Below are positions 19,395-29,193 of a stretch of 32,205 bases of DNA, one piece after another. Below the pieces are notes generated by a model. The model was not told where the DNA came from. It worked only from the letters and a program-made list of their open reading frames with translations, and made no database searches. Positions within the stretch are counted from its first letter, which is position 1, and each line of letters starts with the position of its first letter. The stretch covers positions 53,261 to 85,465 of the forward strand of contig NHDP01000006.1 in NCBI GenBank assembly GCA_002170595.1, written 5' to 3'. Source of the DNA: Alphaproteobacteria bacterium TMED62. Its GTDB lineage: Bacteria > Pseudomonadota > Alphaproteobacteria > TMED109. The position numbers and the translations under genes were made by a program.

Positions 19395-21807
19395 AAAAAA
19401 CTATGCATTTACTAGAAGAGATTTTTTAGTCTTCTCAGGTGTTGCCTCATCCTCTCTAGTTTTAGGCTTTAAAAAGTCCAATGCTAATGAAATTGAAAAC
19501 TTATTAGATCCTGGAAACCCTTTAATGATTCCAACAAATTTTGAACCTACTGCATACTTTACAATGGAACCTTCTGGTAAAACCACGGTACACATAAATA
19601 AGTGCGAAATGGGTCAACACATAGGTACTGCTTTAGCTCAAATTGTTGCTGAGGAATTAGAATTAGATTGGACTAATATTAATATTGACTATCCTGGCTA
19701 TCCTGAAAATATCTCTACTTTAGGCTATCATTTTACTGCATCATCTAGAAGTGTTTCGGCTCATTTTGATGAGCTATCTAGTGCTGGTGCAGCAGGAAGA
19801 ATAGCTTTGCTTGAAACAGGAGCTGAATTATTGAATGCAAATATTGAAGATTGCATAGCTAATAAAAGTAGAATTATTGATCAATGGTCAGGTAACTCTA
19901 TTTCTTATTCAGATATACTTTCTCAAACAACTATTGAAAGAAAATTTGATAAAGAAGAGCTTAATTCGATTAAATTAAAAAGTTTCAAAGAATATAAATT
20001 AATAGGTAAGTCATTAAAAGCATTAGATAACTTTTCTAAAGTAAACGGAAAAGCTAAGTTTGGTATAGACTCTTATCTTCCAGGTATGCTTTATGCTACA
20101 GTTGTAACACCTCCAGTCAGAAAAGGTAGTAAAGTAGTTTCTTTTGATGATAGCGAATGTAAACAAATTAAAGGATTTGTAGGAATAGTTAACCCTGATT
20201 TTGATGTTAACGATCCTCTTGCCGGTAATTTAGTAGTTATAGCAAATACTTTTCCAGAAGCAATGAGAGCAGCAAATGTTTTAAAAGTTAACTGGAATAT
20301 TCCTGAAAATAAAAAAATTAGTACAAAAGATCTTTTTGAAGAGTCAAAAAAATTGATGAAAGACAAATTAAAAGGTTCAGTAAGTTATCATGAAGGTGAT
20401 GTGGACAGTTCTCTTAAAAATTCAGAAAAAATGGAAAGTCTATATACCACCAGTTTTGTTGCTCACGGTTTATTAGAACCTTATAATACAGTTATTGGTA
20501 AATTTGGTGATACATGGCATTTATTTTCTGGTACTCAATATAATAGTTTTAATGGATTAATTATTGGAGGTACTATTGCTGCCATTTTAGGTGTAAAACC
20601 TGAAGAGGTAAAACTTAAAATACATCAAAGATTAGCAGGAGGAGGTTTTGGATCAAGGTTTGTAAATGCTGACAGATTAGCTTTAATGGCTTCTATAAAA
20701 TTAAACAAGCCAATTAAATTAATATATACAAGGGAAGCTATGATGAAAGATACAGAACCTAGAACAGCATCATACAACAAATTAACAGCGGGTATTAGTA
20801 ATGGAAAACTAGATTCTCTTCATATTCAAATCAGTGCTGGAAGTTTAGTAAAAAGACCAGAGTTAAATTTTCCAAAGGATTGGTTTGTAAAAGATATAGA
20901 AGGTAAAGATGGAATAACATCTGGTGCTTGGACAACAGAAGGTGCAGAACATTGGTATTCTATTAAAAATAGAAAGTTGACGTTCTATGAAAATAAAAAA
21001 TTAAATAGCGTAGTTCCAGTAGGAGCATTAAGACAAATAGGTAATGGTTATGTAGCATTTTCATTAGAGTGTTTTATAGATGAACTAGCTCACAAATTAA
21101 ATGTAGACCCTTTAGATTTTAGATTGAGTTTATTAAATAATAACTATAACGATATAAGTACTCCTTGGCTTGATATAGACAATATACTTTTAAGAGGAGG
21201 CCAGCCTACAAGAAGAAATAGAACTGAGGGAGGAGCACTTAGGTTAAAAAATGTTTTACTGGCAGTAACTGGTAAAGCTGGTTATTCTCTTAAAAAGAAA
21301 GGAAAAAATCAAGGTATAGGAATAGCAGTAGCAGCTCAATATGCTAGGAAATCTCCTAGTTTTAATGCTTGTGTTGCTGAAGTTGAAATTAATCCTAATA
21401 ATGGTAAAGTAAAGGTAAATAAACTTACTTATGCAATTGACTGTGGAACAGTAATTAATAGAGATGGTGCTATGGCACAAATAGAAGGAGCTGGTCTTTT
21501 TGCGCTAAGTATTGCTCTTTATGAGGATTTAAAGTTTGAGAATGGTGTATTTGTTCAAAAAAATTTTGATGAATATAAAATGTTGAGATTAAAAGATACT
21601 CCAGAGATAGAGATAGAACTAATTGAGACGGGAGGACATCCAACTGGAATGGGTGAGGTTGGAGGAATAGCTACGGCTCCAGCTATTGCTAATGCAATAT
21701 TCAATGCTGTAGGAATAAGAGTTAAAAACTTACCAATAAACCCAGATGAAATTAAAGAAAAACTTAATGCAAAACTTGGAGACAAATCTAGTGAAAAAAA
21801 TACATAG
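19372..21807 (+). CDS. Molybdopterin-binding large subunit, xanthine dehydrogenase family (IorB-like), copy 1, Tat leader
   Basis: TRRDFLVFSG Tat motif, NKCEMGQHIGTALAQIVAEEL, RLAGGGFGSR, AIDCGTVINRDGAMAQIEGA, GMGEVGG motifs. Confidence 0.93.
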   Translation: MLKKKMHKKNYAFTRRDFLVFSGVASSSLVLGFKKSNANEIENLLDPGNPLMIPTNFEPTAYFTMEPSGKTTVHINKCEMGQHIGTALAQIVAEELELDWTNINIDYPGYPENISTLGYHFTASSRSVSAHFDELSSAGAAGRIALLETGAELLNANIEDCIANKSRIIDQWSGNSISYSDILSQTTIERKFDKEELNSIKLKSFKEYKLIGKSLKALDNFSKVNGKAKFGIDSYLPGMLYATVVTPPVRKGSKVVSFDDSECKQIKGFVGIVNPDFDVNDPLAGNLVVIANTFPEAMRAANVLKVNWNIPENKKISTKDLFEESKKLMKDKLKGSVSYHEGDVDSSLKNSEKMESLYTTSFVAHGLLEPYNTVIGKFGDTWHLFSGTQYNSFNGLIIGGTIAAILGVKPEEVKLKIHQRLAGGGFGSRFVNADRLALMASIKLNKPIKLIYTREAMMKDTEPRTASYNKLTAGISNGKLDSLHIQISAGSLVKRPELNFPKDWFVKDIEGKDGITSGAWTTEGAEHWYSIKNRKLTFYENKKLNSVVPVGALRQIGNGYVAFSLECFIDELAHKLNVDPLDFRLSLLNNNYNDISTPWLDIDNILLRGGQPTRRNRTEGGALRLKNVLLAVTGKAGYSLKKKGKNQGIGIAVAAQYARKSPSFNACVAEVEINPNNGKVKVNKLTYAIDCGTVINRDGAMAQIEGAGLFALSIALYEDLKFENGVFVQKNFDEYKMLRLKDTPEIEIELIETGGHPTGMGEVGGIATAPAIANAIFNAVGIRVKNLPINPDEIKEKLNAKLGDKSSEKNT

Positions 21808-24166
21808 AAGAGACTTTTTAGTTTATTCAGCTTTAGCAACAACTTCAATGTCTATTGGTTATAAAACAAATGCAAATGAAGTACGTAATCTGTTAGACCC
21901 AGGTAATCCATTGATGATTCCTACTAATTTTGAACCAACAGCTTTATTTACAATGGAGCCTAATGGTATTACCACTATACATGTTAATAAATGTGAGATG
22001 GGCCAACATATTGGAACAGCTTTTGCTCAGATAATTTCAGAAGAATTAGAATTAGATTGGAAAAATATTAGGATTGACTACCCTGGGTGGCCTGATAATA
22101 TTCAAAAGTTGGGTGTCCACTTTACTGCTGCATCTTCAAGTATATCTGAACATTTTGATGAATTATCTAGAGCTGGTGTTGCTGGAAGAATTGCTTTATT
22201 AGAAACAGGAGCTGAAATTTTAGAAGCTAACTTAGAAGATTGTATAGCTAAAAATAGTAAAATTATTGATACTTGGTCAGGAAATTCTATTTCTTACTCA
22301 GATATACTTTCCCAAACAACTATTGAAAGAAAATTTGATAAAGAAGAATTAATGGCGTTAGAATTAAAGAAATTTGAAGAATATAACTTAATTGGAAAAC
22401 CATTAAAAGCTTTAGATAGTTTTGAGAAAATAAATGGTTCAGCAAAGTACGGAATAGATTCTTCATTGCCTGGAATGATATATGCTACTGTCTTAACTCC
22501 ACCTACAAGAAAAAAATCAGTAGTTAAAAGTTTTAATGATGAGGATTGCAAAAGCATTAAAGGTTATATAAAAACTGTTAATCCAAAACTTGATGTTAAT
22601 GATCCTCAATCGGGTTGGTTAATAATATTAGCAAAAAATTTTCCAGCTGCTATTAAATCTGCTAAAACTTTAAAAGTCGATTGGGAAATACCCCAAGAAA
22701 ATCTTATAAGCACTGAAGATTTATTTAATGAAGCTGAAATTTTAACAAATGATAAATCTAAAGGAGCGGTTATTTATAATGAAGGTAGTTTTGATGATGA
22801 GTTTAATAAATCAAAAGAAAAACATGAGGCTATATATAAGACATCTTTTGTAGCACATGGGTTGTTAGAACCATACAATGCAGTTGTTGGTAAGTTTAAA
22901 GATACTTGGCATATTATAACAGGTACACAGGCCAATTCATTTACTGGATGGGGGATGCCTCCTATGATTGCAGAAAGAACAGGCGTACCAGTAGAAGAAG
23001 TAAAACTAGTTGTTCATCAGCGTTTAGCAGGCGGAGGTTATGGCAGCAGGGGAGATGAGGCCACTAGATTAGCTTTAATAGCATCAATTGATATTGATAA
23101 ACCAGTAAAGCTCATATATACGCGTGATGCAATGATGAAAGCTACTGAACCAAGAACTGCAACTTATCAAAAGCTTACAGCTGGAACATTATCTGATGGA
23201 ACTCTACATTCTATGAAAATTGAACTCTGTGCTGGTAGTATGATGAAAAGACCAGATTGGGGAATGCCTCCAGATTTTTTTCAAAAAGATCTAGACGGTA
23301 AAGATCTTAAGATAGGTGCTTGGACAATTGAAGGTGGAGATCATTGGTACTCTATTCCTAATAGAAAATTTATGTTATATGAAAATGAAAAATTAAATAA
23401 TGCTACGCCAGTAACTGCTCTCAGAAGTATTTCTAATGGATATATGATATTTACCGTAGAATCATTCATTGATGAAATAGCAAGAAAATTAAATAAAGAT
23501 CCACTGGAATATAGACTGGCAATGCTTAATAATAATAGTAATAAAATTTCATCATGGCCACCGTCAGTAGAAAACTTATTACTTAAAGGAGGAGAGCAAC
23601 CCCTTAGAAGAAGGGACGAGGGAGGTGCTTTAAGACTTAAAAATGTTTTATTAGCAGTAGCAGGTAAATCTAAATATTCCATTAATAAGAAGCGAAAAAA
23701 TTTTGGTATTGGCATTGCAGTAGCGGGAGCTGAAAGAAGAAAATCTCCTACCTGGAACGCATGCGTAGCAGAGGTCTATGTTGATACTAACTCAGGTATT
23801 GTTGATGTGAAAAAATTAACATTTGCTATTGATTGTGGAACAGTAATCAATAGAGATGGCGCAATGGCCCAAATAGAAGGTTCTGCATTATTTGGACTTA
23901 GTATGGCTTTGCATGAGGAATTAGTGTTTAAAAATGGCCAATTTCCTCAAAAAAACTTCAATGAATATAAAATGTTGAGATTAAAGGATTCTCCAAAAAT
24001 TGAAATAGAATTAATAGAAACAGGTGGACAACCAGTAGGGTTAGGAGAGCCAGCGACTACAACTGTTGCACCAGCAGTGGCTAATGCTATATATGATGCA
24101 GTTGGAATTAGAATTAAAAAGCTTCCGATAAGACCAGATGATATTAGAAATCAATTAAGTAGCTAA
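21791..24166 (+). CDS. Molybdopterin-binding large subunit, xanthine dehydrogenase family (IorB-like), copy 2, Tat leader, probable GTG start
   Basis: HRRDFLVYSA Tat motif, NKCEMGQHIGTAFAQIISEEL, RLAGGGYGSR, AIDCGTVINRDGAMAQIEGS, GLGEPAT. GTG at 21791 places the RR motif near the N-terminus. Confidence 0.92.
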   Translation: MKKIHRRDFLVYSALATTSMSIGYKTNANEVRNLLDPGNPLMIPTNFEPTALFTMEPNGITTIHVNKCEMGQHIGTAFAQIISEELELDWKNIRIDYPGWPDNIQKLGVHFTAASSSISEHFDELSRAGVAGRIALLETGAEILEANLEDCIAKNSKIIDTWSGNSISYSDILSQTTIERKFDKEELMALELKKFEEYNLIGKPLKALDSFEKINGSAKYGIDSSLPGMIYATVLTPPTRKKSVVKSFNDEDCKSIKGYIKTVNPKLDVNDPQSGWLIILAKNFPAAIKSAKTLKVDWEIPQENLISTEDLFNEAEILTNDKSKGAVIYNEGSFDDEFNKSKEKHEAIYKTSFVAHGLLEPYNAVVGKFKDTWHIITGTQANSFTGWGMPPMIAERTGVPVEEVKLVVHQRLAGGGYGSRGDEATRLALIASIDIDKPVKLIYTRDAMMKATEPRTATYQKLTAGTLSDGTLHSMKIELCAGSMMKRPDWGMPPDFFQKDLDGKDLKIGAWTIEGGDHWYSIPNRKFMLYENEKLNNATPVTALRSISNGYMIFTVESFIDEIARKLNKDPLEYRLAMLNNNSNKISSWPPSVENLLLKGGEQPLRRRDEGGALRLKNVLLAVAGKSKYSINKKRKNFGIGIAVAGAERRKSPTWNACVAEVYVDTNSGIVDVKKLTFAIDCGTVINRDGAMAQIEGSALFGLSMALHEELVFKNGQFPQKNFNEYKMLRLKDSPKIEIELIETGGQPVGLGEPATTTVAPAVANAIYDAVGIRIKKLPIRPDDIRNQLSS

Positions 24167-24196
24167 ATATTATTTATATGAAATGGTTAAATTTTT

Positions 24197-24784
24197 ATGA
24201 AGTTTAATTTATTTTTATTAAAATTCTTTATTTCTTATTCAATTTTATTTCCTTTGACAGCAGATGAAAAAGATATGTTCAACATACCTAGTCAGTTATT
24301 ACTTGATATAGGAAAAGAAGTTTATTTTTCAAAGTCTTCAGATTCTTGTGCAAAATGTCATGGAGATATTTCTTCTCTTGATATAGTTAATAAAGACATG
24401 GATAAAAGTGCAGACTTAAAAGATCCGAAAACTTGGGTTGTTTACAAAGCTTTAGGTGGTGAACTTAAAAAGAATGAAAATCCTAAAAAATTTGAAAAAC
24501 ATTTAAATAGTATAATAATAAATTTAATTACTTATGGAGCTAATGACTGGAATAGAAAATTTTATTCGAATGCAAGCAAAGAATATGGGTTTAATTGGAA
24601 CAGAGTTGAAGGTAAACAGCAATATGATGGTCAAATGAAAGGTATTAAAATAGCTATAGCTAAAAATATATTGAAAAAAATTGATCGAACTTTAAAAAAA
24701 GAAGGGTATAAAATTAATAGAAAAAATTTGGAAAATATTGCTGCTATTTCAGTTTATAGATATGTTGAAAATCAATTTAGATAG
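24197..24784 (+). CDS. Secreted c-type cytochrome (single CxxCH)
   Basis: Signal peptide, IGKEVYFSKSSDSCAKCHGD haem-binding motif; 30 nt downstream of IorB-like copy 2. Confidence 0.85.
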   Translation: MKFNLFLLKFFISYSILFPLTADEKDMFNIPSQLLLDIGKEVYFSKSSDSCAKCHGDISSLDIVNKDMDKSADLKDPKTWVVYKALGGELKKNENPKKFEKHLNSIIINLITYGANDWNRKFYSNASKEYGFNWNRVEGKQQYDGQMKGIKIAIAKNILKKIDRTLKKEGYKINRKNLENIAAISVYRYVENQFR

Positions 24785-24828
24785 TTGTTAAAGGTATTAA
24801 TTTGTAATCTATTATGATATTATAATAT

Positions 24829-26355
24829 ATGCTTCTAAGAACTAGACTCAATTTAATATTTTTGTTTGTTTTGGCTTTAATAGGTAGCTCATTATTTATC
24901 ACAAGTTTTATAATCTCGAACTATTTTAACAATAGAGTTCTGATAAGTGAGGTTAATGGCAGTCAAGCAATTTGGAATAAAATTCAATTAAATTCTTTCG
25001 AAAAAATGGCATTTTATGCATATGACGACATACCAGGAAAGCCTTCTATTTGGAGATTAAGAGGCAAAAGAAGTCCTATTGAAGCAGTTAGGTCAAAAGA
25101 TAAAAGGACATTAAATAGAACAATTGGTCCAATGTTCAAAAGCTTAAATGAGTCAGGTATTCTCGATTTTTTAATTATTTCTAACACTGATGAAATTATT
25201 TTTACAAAAGGAACAAAAGAAAAAAAAATTAATAAAATATTAGATGTTTCAGAAATTATTTATAAAGAAAAAATTAACTCTTTATTTTTAAAAATTGATA
25301 ACAAACTAGCATTCATTGTTAATTTCCCTATTTATGTAAATGCTAGAATAGTAGGAAGGGTGTACTATGGAAAGTGGATTGACTCCCTTTTAGAAGAAGT
25401 AAAAGAAAGTTCTAAAAATGAAGTAATAATTTTAGATAAAAATAAAGAAATTTTATTTACTACAAACTCTAATTTAAACTTTCCTAAAATTAAAGAAATT
25501 GCTGTGGCTGGATCACCAGATATTACTAAAGTAAATAATTCTTATTTTTTAATAAGCCAAATTCAAGTAAAAGAGTATTTAAATAATCCAATATTTATTG
25601 GACTCATTAAAGATATAAGCAAAATAAGAAAAAAAGAACTTCTATATTCATTTTCGATTATATCAGCAATAATACTATTGTTATTAGCTACTGCGGGTGT
25701 AATAAATTTATTATTGTACCGGAACTTCAAGCCTTTATACAGTGCAATGGATGTTCTAAATGGATTAAGTAAAGGCATTACAGACAAAAAAGTAATTGGA
25801 AATGCTTCTGGAGAAGTTGGACAAATAGCAAAAGCAGTTGAAGCTTTTAGGAAAAGTATTGTTAGTGCAAATACTGACGCTTTAACAAACTTACCTAATA
25901 GAAGAAATATACTGTCAAAAATTGAAATTGCACTAGAAGAATATAAGCTAAATAAATCTAATATTTTTTCAATAATTATTTCAGATATTGATAATTTTAA
26001 AAGTTTTAATGATACCTATGGACATAATGCTGGCGATGACGTCCTTAAAAGAGTAGCAAGCTCAGTTAAAAAAGTAATAAGAGAAAAAGATATATTTGCT
26101 AGATATGGTGGCGAAGAATTTTTAACGTTTGTAAACAATTCTGATAAAGAAGCAGCTTATTTAGTTTCTGAAAGAATAAGAAAAGCTATTTCTGAAACAA
26201 AAATTAATTTAAATGGCGAAGATAAACAGATAACTGTAACTTTAGGCATTGCAAATATTACAGAGAGTGAGCATATTTCGTCTTTACTAGAATTAGCTGA
26301 TAAAAGACTTTATGACGGTAAAAAAAGAGGAAAGAATATTTCAGTGAAAGAGTAG
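24829..26355 (+). CDS. Membrane-bound diguanylate cyclase (periplasmic sensor domain, TM, GGDEF)
   Basis: Two TM segments flanking a sensor region; DALTNLPNRRN, DIDNFKSFNDTYGHNAGD, RYGGEEF; RxxD I-site (REKD) five residues before GGEEF. Confidence 0.95.
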   Translation: MLLRTRLNLIFLFVLALIGSSLFITSFIISNYFNNRVLISEVNGSQAIWNKIQLNSFEKMAFYAYDDIPGKPSIWRLRGKRSPIEAVRSKDKRTLNRTIGPMFKSLNESGILDFLIISNTDEIIFTKGTKEKKINKILDVSEIIYKEKINSLFLKIDNKLAFIVNFPIYVNARIVGRVYYGKWIDSLLEEVKESSKNEVIILDKNKEILFTTNSNLNFPKIKEIAVAGSPDITKVNNSYFLISQIQVKEYLNNPIFIGLIKDISKIRKKELLYSFSIISAIILLLLATAGVINLLLYRNFKPLYSAMDVLNGLSKGITDKKVIGNASGEVGQIAKAVEAFRKSIVSANTDALTNLPNRRNILSKIEIALEEYKLNKSNIFSIIISDIDNFKSFNDTYGHNAGDDVLKRVASSVKKVIREKDIFARYGGEEFLTFVNNSDKEAAYLVSERIRKAISETKINLNGEDKQITVTLGIANITESEHISSLLELADKRLYDGKKRGKNISVKE

Positions 26356-27348
26356 TTATAGAATTCTGGGCTTTCCTATAAACCATCCTTGCCCAAATTT
26401 AACACCTAGTTTTTTAGCTTGTAACAAGTCACTTTTATTTTCTATACCTTCAGCTAAAACAGAAAAACCAATACTTTTTCCTATATCCACAATACCTTTT
26501 ATTAATGTTTTAGTATATTTGTTTTTAATATCAAATATAAATGACTTATCTAACTTTACTAAATCAATTGGTAATATTGCTAACCTTCTTATATTTGCAT
26601 AACCTGAACCAAAATCATCCATTGCAATTAAAAATTTATCTTTTTTTAATTTAATTAATGATTCTATCATATTTTTATTAGATATGATCTTATGACTTTC
26701 AGTAATTTCAATTCCAATGAATTTAGGGTTGAGATCATTATTTTTAATTAGTTTAACAAATTTATTATAAAAAATTTTAGCTTCTAATAGTTCAGCTGAT
26801 ACATTAATCCAATTTATTTCTTTATTATGCTCTTTTCTAAATATAGCTACTTTTTGTAGTATGTTTGGCAATAATATATTTAATTGATAATTACTATTAA
26901 TAACCGGCATAAAGTGCTCATTTGATATTTGAGAGCCATCTCTTAAATACATACGAGCTAGGTATTCATAACCAGATATAGATAAATTATTTAAATTGTA
27001 CTGTTTTTGTACAGCAAATTTAATATTACCTTTTGTAAAGCATTCCATACCTTCTTTTAAAGCTAAAATATACTTAATCTGCTCATCATTAATTTTATAA
27101 ATACTATTCTTATTATTTTTAATTAATAATTGGCTACAATAGGAAATACTTTCTTTATTTATTTTTAAGTTTAAATAAAAATTATTTTTACTACTTTTTA
27201 ATGTGATGTTATTTTTTAAATTATATTCATTTAAAAAATTAAACAAATTGTTAAAATAATTATTACTCCAAATAATTTGATTTTTATTTACTTGGAATAT
27301 TGCTGCCTTTGAAGAGAGCAATTTACTTTTTAAATAAGAAATACTCAT
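26356..27348 (-). CDS. EAL-domain c-di-GMP phosphodiesterase (EYL variant of EAL motif)
   Basis: SGYEYLAR, INVSAELL, IGIEITE, AMDDFGSGYANI, VKLDKSFI, LAEGIEN, GQGWFIGKP. Confidence 0.9.
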   Translation of the reverse strand: MSISYLKSKLLSSKAAIFQVNKNQIIWSNNYFNNLFNFLNEYNLKNNITLKSSKNNFYLNLKINKESISYCSQLLIKNNKNSIYKINDEQIKYILALKEGMECFTKGNIKFAVQKQYNLNNLSISGYEYLARMYLRDGSQISNEHFMPVINSNYQLNILLPNILQKVAIFRKEHNKEINWINVSAELLEAKIFYNKFVKLIKNNDLNPKFIGIEITESHKIISNKNMIESLIKLKKDKFLIAMDDFGSGYANIRRLAILPIDLVKLDKSFIFDIKNKYTKTLIKGIVDIGKSIGFSVLAEGIENKSDLLQAKKLGVKFGQGWFIGKPRIL

Positions 27349-27672
27349 TTATATTAGACCTTTTTTTCTCATCTCATCATAAAAAGCTAATGAAAATTTT
27401 TTAAAATCATCATCCTCTACAAATTCGAATGCCATAAAGTTTTTTTCAGAATCTACTCTTACTACTTTTGCAGTTATTTCCCAACCAACATTTTTTTCAG
27501 ATACTGGAAAAATTAATATTAATCTTATTTTGGCATCCTTTTCTGGAGGATCAATTGTGCCAATTTCCACGCCAGTTCCACCTAAACTAAAGTCAATAAG
27601 CTTCAGGTGTTGTTTATTGTAAAAAACCTGAACAGGCAGTTTATGTCTAGCATGTTGTCTAGTTACACTCAT
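27349..27672 (-). CDS. PilZ-domain protein
   Basis: RQHAR (RxxxR) and DFSLGG (DxSxxG) motifs of c-di-GMP-binding PilZ. Confidence 0.9.
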   Translation of the reverse strand: MSVTRQHARHKLPVQVFYNKQHLKLIDFSLGGTGVEIGTIDPPEKDAKIRLILIFPVSEKNVGWEITAKVVRVDSEKNFMAFEFVEDDDFKKFSLAFYDEMRKKGLI

Positions 27673-27770
27673 TTTTTGAGTATAAGGTAATATTACAAAT
27701 ATTTAAATTATATTTATTAATTAATTTATATTTAGATAACACTTTTTAAATAGCTTTTATATATTTCGAA

Positions 27771-28916
27771 TTATAGTGCAGCTTTATATATAGCTAAAGC
27801 ATCCTCATAATTTAATTTTCTAGGGTTATTCATTAAAAGTCTTTCTTGTTTCATAGCGTCTTTTGCTAAATTAGGTATGTCTTTAATATTTATTCCAACT
27901 TCATTTAAACAATTGGGTATTTTCAAATCTATAATTAATTTTTCAATGCCATATATAAAGTCATCTACAGTTGGATTTTTATTCTTAAGGTCTGGAATAC
28001 AGTCAGGTGCTATTTCACAATACATATCTTTTACATCTTTACTATTAAATTTTAATACTTGTGATAAAACTAATGAATTAGACAAACCATGAGGAACATG
28101 AAACTGTGCGCCTATGGGATATGCTAAAGCATGCACAGCTGCACAAGGTGCGTTAGCAAATGCCATTCCTGCAAGCATAGATCCGAGTAACATATTTTCT
28201 CTTGCTTTTTTATTCCGAGGTTCTTCAACTGCAACCCTTATGTTTCCTCCTAGCAAAAAAAGAGCTTTTTTAGCTAGAGCATCTGATATAGGATTTTTTT
28301 TAAATTTTGTGGTGTAAGCCTCAATAGCATGAACCATAGCGTCTATACCAGAGTAAGCAGTAATATTTTTAGGTAGTCCAAGTGTTAACTCTGCATCTAA
28401 AATAGCTATATCAGCATATAAAAGGGGATCTACTATACCCATTTTCTGCTCACTTTTAAGAGTAAAAATTGCTATAGGAGTTACCTCCGAACCAGTACCT
28501 GAAGTTGTTGGTATTTGAATTAAGGGCGATCTACTATTTTTTAAATTATTAAGACCATAACAATTCTTTATTTTAATATTATTAATACTAAAATAAGCTA
28601 CAGCTTTTGCTACATCCATCGAACTACCTCCCCCGAAACCTATAACACCATCAGCGTTAAAATTTTTATATATATTTACGGCTTCAAAAATATTATCCTC
28701 AGGTGGATCTGGTAATACTTTTTTGTATACACGTGGTATAATATTTTTACTTTTTAATTTTTTTTCTATCTCTTCTATAAAACCTAAATTATAAAATGCT
28801 TCATCTGTAATGATTATAGGTCTTTTTATATTTAATTGACTACAAAAATCAGATAAAAGAGATACTTTTCCTGTGCCTGATTCAATTATTGGTACTGTCT
28901 GAAAATTAAGAAACAT
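27771..28916 (-). CDS. Iron-containing alcohol dehydrogenase
   Basis: GFGGGSSMDVAKA, PTTSGTGSEVTPIA, GMAFANAPCAAVHALAYPIGAQFHVPHGLSN motifs. Confidence 0.95.
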   Translation of the reverse strand: MFLNFQTVPIIESGTGKVSLLSDFCSQLNIKRPIIITDEAFYNLGFIEEIEKKLKSKNIIPRVYKKVLPDPPEDNIFEAVNIYKNFNADGVIGFGGGSSMDVAKAVAYFSINNIKIKNCYGLNNLKNSRSPLIQIPTTSGTGSEVTPIAIFTLKSEQKMGIVDPLLYADIAILDAELTLGLPKNITAYSGIDAMVHAIEAYTTKFKKNPISDALAKKALFLLGGNIRVAVEEPRNKKARENMLLGSMLAGMAFANAPCAAVHALAYPIGAQFHVPHGLSNSLVLSQVLKFNSKDVKDMYCEIAPDCIPDLKNKNPTVDDFIYGIEKLIIDLKIPNCLNEVGINIKDIPNLAKDAMKQERLLMNNPRKLNYEDALAIYKAAL

Positions 28917-29193
28917 ATATATATTTTAACAATTATATATTAAATATCAACGCAGTATAATTAATAATAAAAATTTTTATTCAACTAAATTTTTAACATA
29001 CATTTGCTTCTAAAAAAGAATTTTCAGCATTTTATTTAAATAGTATATTTGCTTTTATAAGTAAGATATTTTAAAATATTTTTTAGTACTTTATGTACAA
29101 AAATTATTGTTTTCTACTTGAAAGTAAAAATCTGTTTTTTTTTAATCTAAATAATATAAAATTATGTAAATTTAAAACATCTAGGAGTAAAAA

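Noticed and set aside
19401-23715. Minus-strand ORFs inside the two IorB-like genes (19401-19595, 20091-20366, 21256-21480, 21555-21848, 22294-22557, 23341-23715)
   Set aside because: Antisense shadows of well supported large-subunit genes.
25563-28317. ORFs 25563-25787 (-), 27877-28092 (+) and 28114-28317 (+)
   Set aside because: Antisense to the GGDEF and Fe-ADH genes.
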